A stretch of DNA of 64,000 bases from Stercorarius parasiticus (lineage: Eukaryota > Chordata > Aves > Charadriiformes > Stercorariidae). Made by a program: the position numbers and the translations under genes. Below are positions 46,467-57,614 of this stretch, piece by piece. The notes under the pieces were generated by a model, which was given only the letters and a program-made list of their open reading frames with translations, was not told the DNA's origin and searched no databases. The stretch lies in contig VWZL01002601.1 of NCBI GenBank assembly GCA_013396915.1, positions 205,903 to 269,902 on the forward strand, given 5' to 3'. The first letter of the stretch is position 1. The number at the start of each line of letters is the position of its first letter.

Positions 46467-46757
46467 TGTCACGGTTTCCGTTGGGATGGAGGTAACTTTT
46501 TGGCTAGCAGCCAGTGTGGTGCTATGTTTGAGGTTTGGGATGGGAATAGTGTGATAGGGCACTGGTGTTTCTCGTTGTTGCTGAGCTCTCAAGGCCTCTT
46601 CTGCTCCTCACCCCACCCACCAGCAGGCACTTTTCCGATTCTCTCCCTCATGGCAAGCGGGGGCAGTGAGCAAGCGGCTGCGCGGTTCCAGGTGCACCAG
46701 TTAGACCACGACAGTCACCGAAACATCAAGTTAGACCACAACATCACCTAAACATGA
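46467..46757 (+). mobile_element. Fragment of an avian ERVL-type LTR with internal deletion
   Basis: GGGATGGAGGTAACTTTTTG, CTAGCAGCCAGTGTGGTGCT, TTGTTGCTGAGCTCTCAAGG, CCTCTTCTGCTCC and TCACCCCACCCACCAGCAGG follow the start of a common bird LTR (GGGATGGAGTTAA...CTAGTATAGTGCTG...GTTGTTGCTGAGC...CAAGGCCTTTTCTGCTTCTCACCCC). GGGGGCAGTGAGCAAGCGGC and TTAGACCACGACA follow its 3' end (GAGCGAGCGGCTGCGTGG...GGTTAAACCACGACA). The region that normally lies between, including the promoter part, is missing. The last 60 bases are a tandem duplication. No retroviral gene adjoins it. Assignment is by recall of the consensus. Confidence 0.65.
46699..46757. repeat. 30-bp tandem duplication at the LTR 3' end
   Basis: AGTTAGACCACGACAGTCACC plus GAAACATCA is followed by AGTTAGACCACAACATCACC plus TAAACATGA. 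The two units share the LTR terminal word TTAGACCACRACA and differ by a few changes and a one-base indel. It appears to have duplicated the LTR end with adjoining host sequence. Confidence 0.8.
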
Positions 46758-48768
46758 CTGAGTGCTGCTGCAGTTGAGGGCAGCATTTTCAGCCGAACGG
46801 AGAAGAGGTATAACATGCCACGACATTGTTTCCTTGAAGCCTGATCTGCCCCTGAGCTCCCTCCTGGTTTTGACCCCACACAGAACTTCAAGCATGGACA
46901 CCAGACACGGACCATCCTGTGACCGGGACACGGCTCCAGGGCAATAAACGATCAAAGACCACCCTTCCATTTCAGACTGGTCACTGAACAGACCCCGTCT
47001 TTCCTTACAAGAAACACCAGTAACGAGAAGAGCCTTTTGTCACCTTCCAGACGTGGTTGCTGACTACCATCCTTACCCAGGACATTTTACATTTTGATGA
47101 AAATGCATATACTTGTGTTAAGCACAAACTTGCAAGTCACTACTCTGTCTTAGAAGAATACAAGACTAAAGGGTCAGGTCTCAAAGGGATGGGCTCTTTT
47201 GGTTAGAAACAGATTACGGGCTAGACTCACACTTGGAGAAAGGAAACTTGACCTCAGTCTGAACCAACGAGTGAGACAAATCTCTATTGTGGAAGTCAGA
47301 GGAATGCAGACCTGTTTGGAAAAGTAAAATCAGAGGAAGTAAGTAATAATCAGTAAAATTATTTTCAGAGAATCACCTTATCTTTACTGCCTTATTCCTA
47401 ACATGAACACAATGTTCCTTATGTTATGGTAAAGAATTCCCTGTAAAATTAAAAAGAAGTGATTTTTTTTTGCAGACAGTTTTCTTCAAGTCATCCATTA
47501 CCTCCAAAGGAAGTCTACAATCCCTTGAGAATCAAAGCGTTTACCACTGAACATGTTAAATGTTGGCAATAGCCACTTTTGTTTCAGAAACGCTCACTAT
47601 GCAGAATCAAAATTCCTCCTTTTCTCCACTAGCTCTTGTCAAAGCCCAAATAATATCCACTGCTGGTGCCACCCAACCACTTCCTTTCCTCAGCTGGCAA
47701 CTAAGTGCATTTCAGAACTGTAAAATAAATACGTTAAAATAAGTTGAAAGTGTTTTTTGCTGAAGGCTCTTATGAGTGCACATTTGTGAAGTACCGTCCT
47801 TACTGCAACAATAGTTGCAGTACTGCCAAAAGAGACATTTTACTGTTTTATTAAAAATATTTGTGCTAGCACATAAGACATCTAACAACTCTCGTCAACA
47901 GTGTCAAAACCAGAACTCGCCAACTCTATCATAACTGGGTTCTCAAGATAACACATAGAAAGCTGAAAAAAAAAAAAAAAGTATACACTCTGCAACTGCA
48001 CAATGTGTTTATAGTAAGAATTGGCCAGATCTAATCTCTGGCATTTTGATCAATACAGATATTTCATCTGCAAAGCATTTTTCCCCGCTTCTATATAAAT
48101 GTTTACACATATGAGTAAAACTATCAGCAGAAATGACTGTTCTAACTGAAAACAAACTGTTTCTCTCCAAAGCACACGAGCAAGCGTTCTGGCTCAACTC
48201 CACACTGGTGCAGTAACGGTCAGAGGAGAGGCCGTAAGGCCACCTGGAGTGACTGTGCCCACAGCTGACATTTGGACATGGAGAAACGTCCGTTTCTATG
48301 AATTTTGTAAAGGTGCCTCAGCCCATAATCCCTAAGTGTTCAGATCCGACCAATCTCGCAGGGATTTCCTAGGAACAAGACAACCCATCATAGACTTGAA
48401 GAACCAAATCAGTTTTCCTGATCTTTAATCAGAGACATGTAACTTTTTAAAAGTTCAGAAGACTGACCGAGGGCTAATGCATGCCAGTTGCAATTTGACT
48501 TTCCATTTTAACCATACTCCTAAAGTCACAAGATGCTTTTGCCCCAAAGGCAAGAGTAAAATTCAGCCCATGCTTAACCTATTTACATAGCCTTTTATCT
48601 TCTTGTAAGAACATTCAATCAAATCTGCTGATTCAGATAAATGTCTTTACAGGAAAAAGGATATTTGTCCTTTGTATTCAGATTTGGAAAATATCATGGA
48701 AAACGCAAGTTTTCCCAAATTATGTAGTAAGTGCTGATATTCTGTGGAAATGTCTTTGCAAGTTATTT
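46758..48768. other. Non-coding stretch with a poly-A run
   Basis: Two kilobases without a supportable gene. A 15-base A run lies at 47966-47980. A plus-strand acceptor (TTTTTTTTTGCAG) ends at 47475, followed by 24 open codons and TGA at 47548-47550. It could be a terminal exon but has no other support. Confidence 0.55.
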
Positions 48769-49046
48769 CACAGAATCACAGAATGGTTGGGGTTGGAAGG
48801 GACCGTAAAGATCACCTAGTTCCAACCCCCTGCCCTGGGCAGGGACACCTCCCACTGGACCAGGTTGCTCAAAGCCCCATCCAGCCTGGCCTTGAACACC
48901 TCCAGGGATGGGGCATTGACAACTTCCCTGGGCAACCTGTTCCACTGCCTCACCACTCTTACGGTAAAGAATTTCTTCCTGATATCCAATCTAAATCTGC
49001 CCTCTTTCAGTTTGAGGCCGTTACCCTGTGTCCTATCATTACACAT
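48769..49046 (-). mobile_element. CR1 LINE, 5'-truncated copy with 3' end
   Basis: Read on the minus strand, this is the 3' end of an avian CR1 non-LTR retrotransposon. It keeps the ORF2 C-terminal segment, a short 3'UTR (GGTCCCTTCCAACCCC) and the terminal 8-bp repeat ATTCTGTG in two tandem copies at 48769-48785. There is no poly-A tail, as is normal for CR1. It is cut off at the 5' side near 49046, the usual result of incomplete reverse transcription. Identity to the bird consensus, as I remember it, looks high, so it is younger than the relic at 7150. It carries no reverse transcriptase or endonuclease domain and cannot move by itself. Confidence 0.95.
48816..49046 (-). pseudogene. CR1 ORF2 C-terminal remnant
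   Basis: The minus strand stays open for 76 codons and encodes the tail of the CR1 reverse transcriptase polyprotein. The recognisable motifs are KLKEGRFRLDIRKKFFTVRV, then WNRLPREVV, then APSLEVFKARLDGAL. These lie C-terminal to the reverse transcriptase domain. The catalytic part is absent because of 5' truncation. The reading frame is still intact, but the ATG used for its start is internal and no promoter is expected, so it is a dead fragment. Confidence 0.9.
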
Positions 49047-51507
49047 TATTTACTGGATGGGGATCATATTTGAAGAAATTTCACGTCACAGAAAAGCTTT
49101 CGCACACTGTAAAACAAATAATTTCCCATACTTATCAAATTAAATTCCTTTCCCCATTGAAATAACGGATCAGCCTACAGTTCATTTAGTGCACTGAACA
49201 GATCACATATCAAACCAAAGTCACTTTGATCCTAAAAAAAAAAAAAGACTGTTGAATCAGCAGTGTCATACGCTAGATTAAATTTGCTGCTAATCCAATC
49301 AGATACACCACTTACTTTGTCCTACATGTTAAGCATGCACCCCTGCAATCTATTAAAGACCGTGTATATCATTAAATAGTGCTGGTTCATAATTCCCAGT
49401 TAATGTCTCAGCACACATTAAAAGGGAGTTTAAATTCTACTTCCCCTTGCTGATGTGTATCTCTGCGATCGGCTGCTTTGCCACCCCTGGCAGGGTGTAT
49501 TGCCACTAATCGCTTCCGTTTCACAGTGCAGTAAAATGGGTCATAGAGCTTTGGATCTGGCTGATACCAGAGCAGCTACCAGCCACGCAGCAGCGTAACG
49601 GGGCACCCGCTGGGAGGCTGGCCCAGCCAGGGGAGGCACGACTCTTCATTTGCAGAATTTACATATTAGCCAATTTAAACACCAACGCCAAGGACGAATT
49701 GGGCCTCCCCCTCTCCACATGCCCAGGTGTAGAGAAAGCTTCATTCCCCATGTGAGCTGCAGCCTCCGAGCGGAGCCAGGGCCGCTCTCCCAGGACAGTC
49801 TCCTTTGTGTCGCCAGCCTGGCATCGATACTCTTGGATGGGTAGATATTTCCATCATGCTGAGAGTCATTTCCCAAACACTAGTCTTTACCGGCTAATTG
49901 TTAAGTTTACATTTTCACCAGTAATTGGCTTTCACCTGCTGCTCTCGCTGCTACAGACATTAAGAGACCTTAGACACTTCTTGCCAAGAGCTCCGTCTAA
50001 CCGAGCATGGTGAGCTGCTTCGCACCATAATTAAGTCTTCCTGGCCCTGTGAACCACAATATAAAAGTTAATTGAGCGTAAAAGAAATTAGGGATGTTGT
50101 TACTCAAAACACCCAAATCTTACAACTCCTGTTTCTTAACGGTAAGATTACTTCACATCTGTCATTCATTTGTTCTAGCTTCACTGTGAAAAGACTGCAG
50201 AAAAACTATGTTTATTTGAAATGTCACCTTCAGCAATCTTCATACCAAGTTTAAGCTCAATAAGCTCATACTACATTAAATTGAAAATCTGTTGAATGAA
50301 AGATGAGTTAGACTGAAGTGCAGTTTTCCTAATGTAATAGCACACAATCAAAGGTAAGATTGCTGCCTTCAGCAGAACTCTCTCTAGTAAAATATCTGTT
50401 TCATGGTAACAGGATAGGTTAATTATTTTATATAAGTTTTGCTTATTACGTTAGAACAAATGATGTATGCACCTTTTAAAATAAGATTTCCCTTTTCACG
50501 AAGGTAATCATAATTAGCAAACTCCTCAGTCCTTTCTCAGTTTTTAGTCATTTACTTGAAGAAATTCTCACTAAGGATCACAACAAAGTCTTCAGATCTT
50601 CTCCCATTCTTACTAATGTCATTGTCTGTCAATTTCTGAGACTGCACATTAATAAAGCATTTTCCTTACACTGCAACTTCCTTACGTCTTCATATCCATC
50701 AACATAAGTATTAGCTTGAACACATAGAGAGACGCCAACAAAACCAGCTGAAAGCCCGTGGGAAACAGTAAGGGTGGACACGTGCCTCCACCTCCTCAAA
50801 ATTTTGCCTCCTATCTTCTTGTCAAACACGCCTCTTGTATTTGACATGTTTATCAGCTGGGTAAATATGCGCATTGTCAAATTTCACACTCAGAAGCATC
50901 ATTTTGACCCTGGTGCAGACATTCACATTGTGTATTTTTGCAGCTGGAGAACTCGTAGAAGACAAATATGCTTTGAAAAAGGCAGCAAGATCAAGGCCAC
51001 ATGAATGAACATTTAAGATTAAGATTTATTTATGCGAAACAAACTTTTAAAAAATAATAATAAAAAAAAACCCAAAATAATGTTCAAGTGAAGTTAGATC
51101 CTGCTGCAAGGAAGTCAGAGCATGAGTTTCAAAAGCATGAAAAGAGTCCATTTTCAAGCGTGCCACGTAGGGCCTTTTTCAAAGTGCTAGCATGCACACA
51201 GAAACTTTCTGAATGCTTATATAGCTATATTTAACCTCTAAACAATACGTACTGTTTAATATTAGTATGCTGCAGATCTTGTATTTGCTGTGAGAACAGC
51301 TCTACTGCCAATTCCCATTAATTAATTCAGCATTTTACAAAAGTATTGGAGGATGAAATAGTTGACCCTGAATACAAACAGAGATCTCACTGGAGCATTC
51401 TGAAGATCTGCACAAGATGTTCTTTTACACCAACCTCAGTCCCGCCATCTGCAGCTTCCCAAGCGGGGCAGAGGTGTGAGAGCACGTACGGAGCAGTACT
51501 ACCTGTT

Positions 51508-51555
51508 CTGCACGCCGGCACCGCCATCCCGCTGCACACCGGCACCGCCATTCCA
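51508..51555. repeat. 24-bp tandem duplication, G+C-rich
   Basis: CTGCACGCCGGCACCGCCAT plus CCCG is followed by CTGCACACCGGCACCGCCAT plus TCCA. The two 24-base units differ at a few positions. It is rich in CpG and stands out from A+T-rich flanks. Confidence 0.85.
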
Positions 51556-53833
51556 GTGTCCTCACAGCACTTTCATTTCCAACCAACAGCTTTTTCTCGC
51601 ACATAGAACTAGCCACGAAGCTGGAATTTAGGACATTCAAGGGTGGATGAATGATTTTAGTAAAACTAACACAATCTGAGCCAAGATCGATTTCAAAATC
51701 TCCTTTGCACGCCTCTTCATTCTGAAGGCTTAATTTTGTTGCTATTTTTTTCAGATTAATATTAGCGTAAGAAGGGCCTGTACTTGGCTGTAATGTGGTT
51801 TGCCACTTCTTTCACCTGCCTGACCTGTCATTTGACTTTTGCTGGTTTGACTGTTTCCCCGCATCCCCCTTTGCAGCCAGCCAAGGACCCAAGAGTCGTT
51901 TCTCAGAGGCTGAAGTTCTGCCCAACTCACAAGTTTTAGCTGGAAAGCTGTCACTGGCCATCAGGCACGTGCAGCATCAAACACCAGCGTCCGTGAGCTT
52001 TGCGGGGGTATCTTCAGCGATTGTCCTCACGTGTACCTGCTCCTGCCGTGCCCGGTTTGTCATAGCAGCAAGTGATGACCCTTCCACCCCTTGCACTTGG
52101 TGTTCTATAGCATGGAAGGAAGAGCAAGAGAATAAAGTCATGACGGACCCACTTCACTGCGTTTTGAGGAATCGGTAATACCTGCCCAGCCTCACCACCG
52201 GTCCCTCTCTCTGTCCCGCACTCACCACATAGGTGGGCCAAGCCGCACGCACGGGGACCCAGAACAGACCCTCACCTTTAAATACTCCTCTCAAAACGAG
52301 AACGTTTTATTTCTGGGGCCTGTTCTCACCTCCAGAGAGAGGAGCCCTCCGCAGCTCGTTTCAAAGAGCATTCACTCACTGACTTCCCTCTGCGGGAAGA
52401 AAGTACTTACGGCATTTTGTTCTAAAGGTTTCTGATTCTGAAAGTGTCATAAATGTCATGAACATGAAGATGTATATTCTCATGACACGTATTTCCTGTA
52501 ATAAAACAGTTCAAACAATGTCCCCACCCTAAAGAGCCATGATGGGAAGCTGTATGGGTAAGATTATTAATGTGCAGGGGTTGAATGAAAATTTGGTCCT
52601 GATTTGTTTACTTGAATTATTCAATGCAAGCAGAGGTGTGAAGAGAAGCAATTTTCCCTAAAAATACAGGGCAAGCTCCCTATTCGTTATTCTCTCTCTG
52701 GCTTCCGTGTCAGAAAAATCATAAAAGCTTTCTAGCTTCCCTGTCAGAAAAAGAAAATAAATGCTTCTTTAAATTACAGGAGATATGAAGTCAGTGACTG
52801 AAATGATGGGAGCCTGTCCACGAGGCCGTCCCGGAGGATGTGCTGTCAGTTCAGGATTTGGGTGCAGCTGGGTCGAAGCTGTCAACAATCTGAAAAACAT
52901 GTCTTGCCCACAGCCACCGTCCCTCCAACAAACGGGAACGCGGTGGAGATGTGGCTCTTCCCAAGGGTCTGGACCTGACACAGCTGCCCTTGGAACACCA
53001 AGGGATGCTTTTTAAGAGACACACATGTGCTCCAACCACAGCGTGCCTCTGCCACCGACATGTACTTTCAAGTTCGATTTCAAACAGATTTCGACACCTA
53101 TAGCAGGATTTAGGTGGAACTCAGACTACTGTACCCAAAACTGTACTCTTTTCTTTCAATGCACTGGCCTGGGCTCCCCGAGTAGACAGCATGCTGAGAA
53201 GTGCATTCCCTGGCACAGAAGAGTGAGTGTTTCACACAGCAGCACGCTCTGTGCGCATCGTCCTGCTGCAGCGTATCCATGGCTCTGCTCTGGCTCTTTC
53301 CACTCCCAGAACACCTGCACGCAGCTCACTGAAGGCATAACAATTGGATTTTCACCTCAACTTGTGCAGACACCATAGGGCTATGTAGATGTATTTGCAC
53401 TTTCCTATACAACTACCGTATCAGTAATTGCTCTAGGCACTATAAGCGGAGCTCTAGCTTGTGTCAAGCACAGTCCCACTGAAGTGATGGGGGAGCCGGC
53501 CCCAAGAACAGACCGTAACTTGCTGCCGGCAGCAGAAAACACGGACACTGGTCCCAGGCTGAGGCATGACTTTCTTTGTAAACCACAGGACCTCTTCACG
53601 TCTCTCTTTCCCTCTCTTGGAGGCAAGCAGGTCAGCAAAGGGGCTGCCTCGCGCTGCGTGCCTGCAGACTGCCTGTTCCCACAGAGCTGAGCCACCGGCA
53701 CCGAGCAAACCGCCCGCCACCAGGACAAAGTCCCCAGGAAAGAGCCCAAGCGGAACAGCCTGGCCTTGGCTGGCAGGCAAGCAGCGTCCTCGCGAATAGA
53801 AACTCAAACTCTTCCACTAATGGGTGCAGTTAT

Positions 53834-53906
53834 AGTGTAAATGCTGTACATACCCACCGTAAATGCTGACATCCACTGTAAATCCGCTGTAAATGCCGAC
53901 AGTGAT
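53834..53906. repeat. Degenerate tandem repeat of a TGTAAATGC word
   Basis: The word GTAAATGC or GTAAATCC occurs four times in 73 bases (GTGTAAATGC, CCGTAAATGCTGACA, CTGTAAATCCG, CTGTAAATGCCGACA), with 11-23 base spacing. It appears to be a decayed minisatellite. Confidence 0.7.
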
Positions 53907-55445
53907 TTGTCGTTTAATAAATTATGGGTCTGACTTTCAAAGGCAGCCAAGGGCCAGCTCTGTTCCCACTGAAGCCACCAGGAAACAATATCTCTTGATT
54001 TCAGCAGTCACGTGAAAAACTCAAGACTTTTAAAAATTCTTCATTATATGGAGATGTAGAAGCTCACTGAAACAAAATGAGTATATAAAAACATAAACTG
54101 TTTAAACAGTTCTTTCAATTTACATCAGACCGAACTGTGCAGTTTGTAGGTATTTCACACCAAAGCCGTACCAGATGTGAAAGCCAAAAGGAACAAGAGA
54201 GAGAGAGCGAATTGAGATTCATGGCTCTTCTGTTTCCTAAATCCAGATATAATGCGTAATAAGTGAGTCTTAACCCTGCCCCAAAGTATAATACATGACA
54301 GTACACTGTTTCTTACAGAAAAGATAGCTATATCTTGTGGCAGTAACACGTAAAATTTAAATGACATGAATAATTAAGAAGAGATTAATAGATACCTTAA
54401 ATAAAAAATAAGTTTCACGAAAATAGCATCACATACATGTTTTAAAACCCTTAACTGAAAGGGCAGTAAACAGTAAAACACTTGCAGGAAATAATTATTA
54501 CTTTCACAAAACAGTCTACCAGTTTATAATGACTTTAACATCAGTAGCTACCATATATCCAGAGTTTCAGTATAGGGTTTTCTTAAGGGCAACTCAAAGT
54601 AGATGGTTTTTTACTAAATGTAAGGATCAGATCTTTCATGCCAAGCTCCTTTTACTCAGGACCCGATCCTGCACCTATGCTCAAAGCTGGCACTAAGAGT
54701 ACAAATGTTCTCCCAGGACAGAGCCCATTTCCCCACGAAATCCCCATTTATTTCAAAAGTATCTCCCCATGCAACCACTAGCAGATATAATCCTCGGTAC
54801 CTAGATATTTAGGTACATCCAAGAAGCTAGATGCCGTAACAGCTGGGTTAATGAGAAAGGTATTTCCAAAAGAAGTACCGGTGAGAAGCAGCACCTCTGT
54901 CAGGCTCCTGCCCCCGTTCAGCACTGACAGGAAAAAGAGCAGAAATCAGCGGCTGCAATCCACACAGAACTCACAGGACCTCCTTGCCCTCGAGGCAAAA
55001 GGTAACAATTATAAGAAGCTAATAAATCATTATTAGTAAAATACAGCATGTGATCGCCCTCCCCTGCTGGTGCCCCACGCAAAGCTGAGCTCAGAAAACC
55101 ACTTTGGAGGAGTTCATACAGCCCAAAGAGCAGCTAATGGAATATGAAACTCCCCTGCCAGGACACTGGAGACCTCACGCGGCAGATTCCACCTGAGAGC
55201 AAGTGTTTCAGTGTTTGAGTTACCAACCTCCAGAAATAGGACTTCAGGATTATGATCTTCACATTCCCTTGGCTAAGGTGTTACTCTAAAAAGAAACTAC
55301 TAAAGAGAGATCTATTACCTGAGGTAGAGATGAAAATTAAGGTTTCGGGGCAAGTAAGCTAAATGCAGAATGTATATGTATTTAAGAGACCCATTTATTC
55401 CACAGAGTTATATTTCTCCGTGATGTTCCTTTTCTTTTCATGCAA

Positions 55446-55490
55446 TTATATTTAGAATTAATAGGATTTAGAATTATATTTAGAATTACA
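55446..55490. repeat. Short tandem repeat of TTTAGAATTA
   Basis: Three copies of the decamer TTTAGAATTA are spaced by a few A/T bases. This is a local slippage product. Confidence 0.75.
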
Positions 55491-57524
55491 TAGTCAGAAC
55501 TGTAGAGCTGTGTCCATCTTCTTAAGAAGCTTTCTAAACCAATTTTCTCAAAGATTTCTCAGCCATCTGAACTAGATGGGGATTTGACTTCCTATTTTGC
55601 AATTTTACAGATATTTGGATTTTAAAAAAAAAAACGCTTAAACAAAATTCAGCTTAAAAAGGGTACCTGCTAATAACAGAATAACAGTCATTTGCTTAAT
55701 GGTAGTAGTACAGGCACTGCAGTAAGACATTACTTACATCTGCAAACAGAAACCATTTATAAAAATTAGCCTTATGAACCACCACACATAAATCTATGGG
55801 AAATCAATGCTCATGGTTTCTATTAGGAAGCAGTAATGAATTATTACTTATCCAAGAAACAAAATAAGCTCTTTTTCTTTTCTCCCTGTGAAATTCTGAA
55901 GGCCAGATCCAAAGCCCTTAGCAGTCAGTGAAGCTCCACCCTGACTTCTGTGGGCTTTGGATGACACCCTTCGCCTGTCCTTAATCTCGTCAACAAATTC
56001 TATCACAGCCTTCAGAGAAAATCCTGCCGTTGTTTTAAGTGTGCCCAATCCACAAGGACAAAGCTTTAATGAGTTTCTAAATTTATATCTTAAGAAGTAA
56101 AATAAAACAAAATAAAAAAACCCCTGTGACCTAGAATCTGTCCCAAAGCACCGCTCATCCTTTCACAGGCCCTGTGCACTCTCCTGCAGTGACATCTCCA
56201 GATCAGATTTATCTCACGTCCAGGAGCCGAGAGGCAGAAAACAGGAAAGAACTCTGGTGCCCCACAGAAAGCTGGGTTTCACCACATCCCTCAGCAGACT
56301 GGCAGGGGGCCACCCTCTGCACGCCCGCTGTTACCCCAGGGAACCTCCACCTCTCCCGCCTGCAGCTGGGCCACAGCGAAGAGCTCTGGGCACTAATTGT
56401 GGTTACACGACTTGGCATACGACTTGCTAACAGCACGTGCACGCCTCTGCGTGTACAGAAATGCCCGTGTTAGGAGGGGGATATAGAAAAGGTATATGTA
56501 TTTAAAGAAAAGATAAGGTAACTTTTATATGCAAAAAGATCTTCACTATGCTCACGTTACAGCACACGTGCAAAGGCAGATTTTACCTTTCAATGAACAA
56601 ACAATTTCTCCCTCGTTTAGGCAAACTCAGGAAGGGCTTAACGTTCGCCAGAGCTTCCCTCATAAGAGGAACTGTGAGGCAACGGCCTGGGGAGACTGGG
56701 GAACGTTCGTCACTGGGGGCTCCAAGAAAAAGTTAGAGAAAGGTTTGTCAGGGAGGGCTGAGATGGGGCTGACTGCCACTGAGCTCGCAGAGCCCCTGCC
56801 AGGGGGGTTTCTGAGGAACGTGTGTCTGACAGCACGGCATCAGTTCCAGGGGACTGAGGCTGGGTTTGGTAAAATCAAGAAGTCAAACACATGAGGGATG
56901 GAACAGGCCCTTGGGAACAGTAACAGACTTGTAGATTCTCACTGTCCATCCCTCAGTTGGTTTAATAAAGGGCAGAATATTGTACATCATAAAAGGAAAG
57001 AGATAAAATTCATAGAACTCCTTGTGTTCCACTGAGCTTGTTTATAATTTCGCAGTTCTGTAATTTAAAAGGAATTGAATGGTATTTGCCACGCAGACTT
57101 TATCAACCTGAGAACAATAACATCCTAGTCCCTTACCGAGCATTTATTACACTTCTAGCAAAATGACAAAAGCCTTTCACTTGTTCCTAGTCCAGAATTT
57201 AAATTCCTTCAAATGACCCAATTCTGTACGCTACAGGAAACTGCAAGTCAAAATCATTTACTTAGTTCCTCTTTATTTAATTTTTCATTCAAATGTATTC
57301 ACTTTAAGGTAAATAAAATAAACCAAAGCTGGTAAGCAGCTACGGGAGTGGAATATGAGTGGGTGAATTAATGGGAAAAGGAAGGAAATTTACCCTGTTC
57401 ATGCTTGCAGAAGGTACAGAAAAATATATAAACAATAAACCATTTATTTATCGCCACGCTGATCGATATAGCTGCCTGGTGTAGCGCTCTTTGCACCCCT
57501 TTTTTTCTTTTCTCATTTTCCTAG

Positions 57525-57614
57525 TGTCTCTGTGGGAAGAACAATTCTGTGTTTCCCATTGCTGGGCACACTGCGGCTGCTGCGAACTAGCCCATGTGGA
57601 CCTACAAGGCGAAC
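57525..57614 (+). other. Candidate plus-strand exon 'a' (90 bases)
   Basis: A long pyrimidine acceptor (TTTCTTTTCTCATTTTCCTAG) ending at 57524 leads into 90 bases and the donor GCGAAC then GTAAGG. The C before the donor weakens it. The frame that links to the next two candidate exons is open (VSVGRTILCFPLLGTLRLLR, then nine more residues), and a second frame is open too. It is hydrophobic, like a signal or membrane segment, but no family is recognised. No start codon is present in this frame, so a further 5' exon would be required. Confidence 0.3.

Larger units (their letters stand above)
49047..57524. other. Non-coding stretch, no supportable gene
   Basis: About 8.5 kb of mainly A+T-rich sequence. 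49300-49600 has features of conserved regulatory DNA (dense TTAAT and ATTA words, balanced composition). Small tandem repeats lie at 51508-51555, 53834-53906 and 55446-55490. A plus-strand acceptor before 52778 precedes a 76-codon frame without a donor. A minus-strand 18-base micro-exon-like arrangement sits at 57137-57154. None is strong enough to call a gene. Confidence 0.5.

Noticed and set aside
52778..53015. Plus-strand acceptor followed by a 76-codon frame
   Set aside because: There is no donor at the end, both strands are open over the same stretch, and no known protein was recognised.
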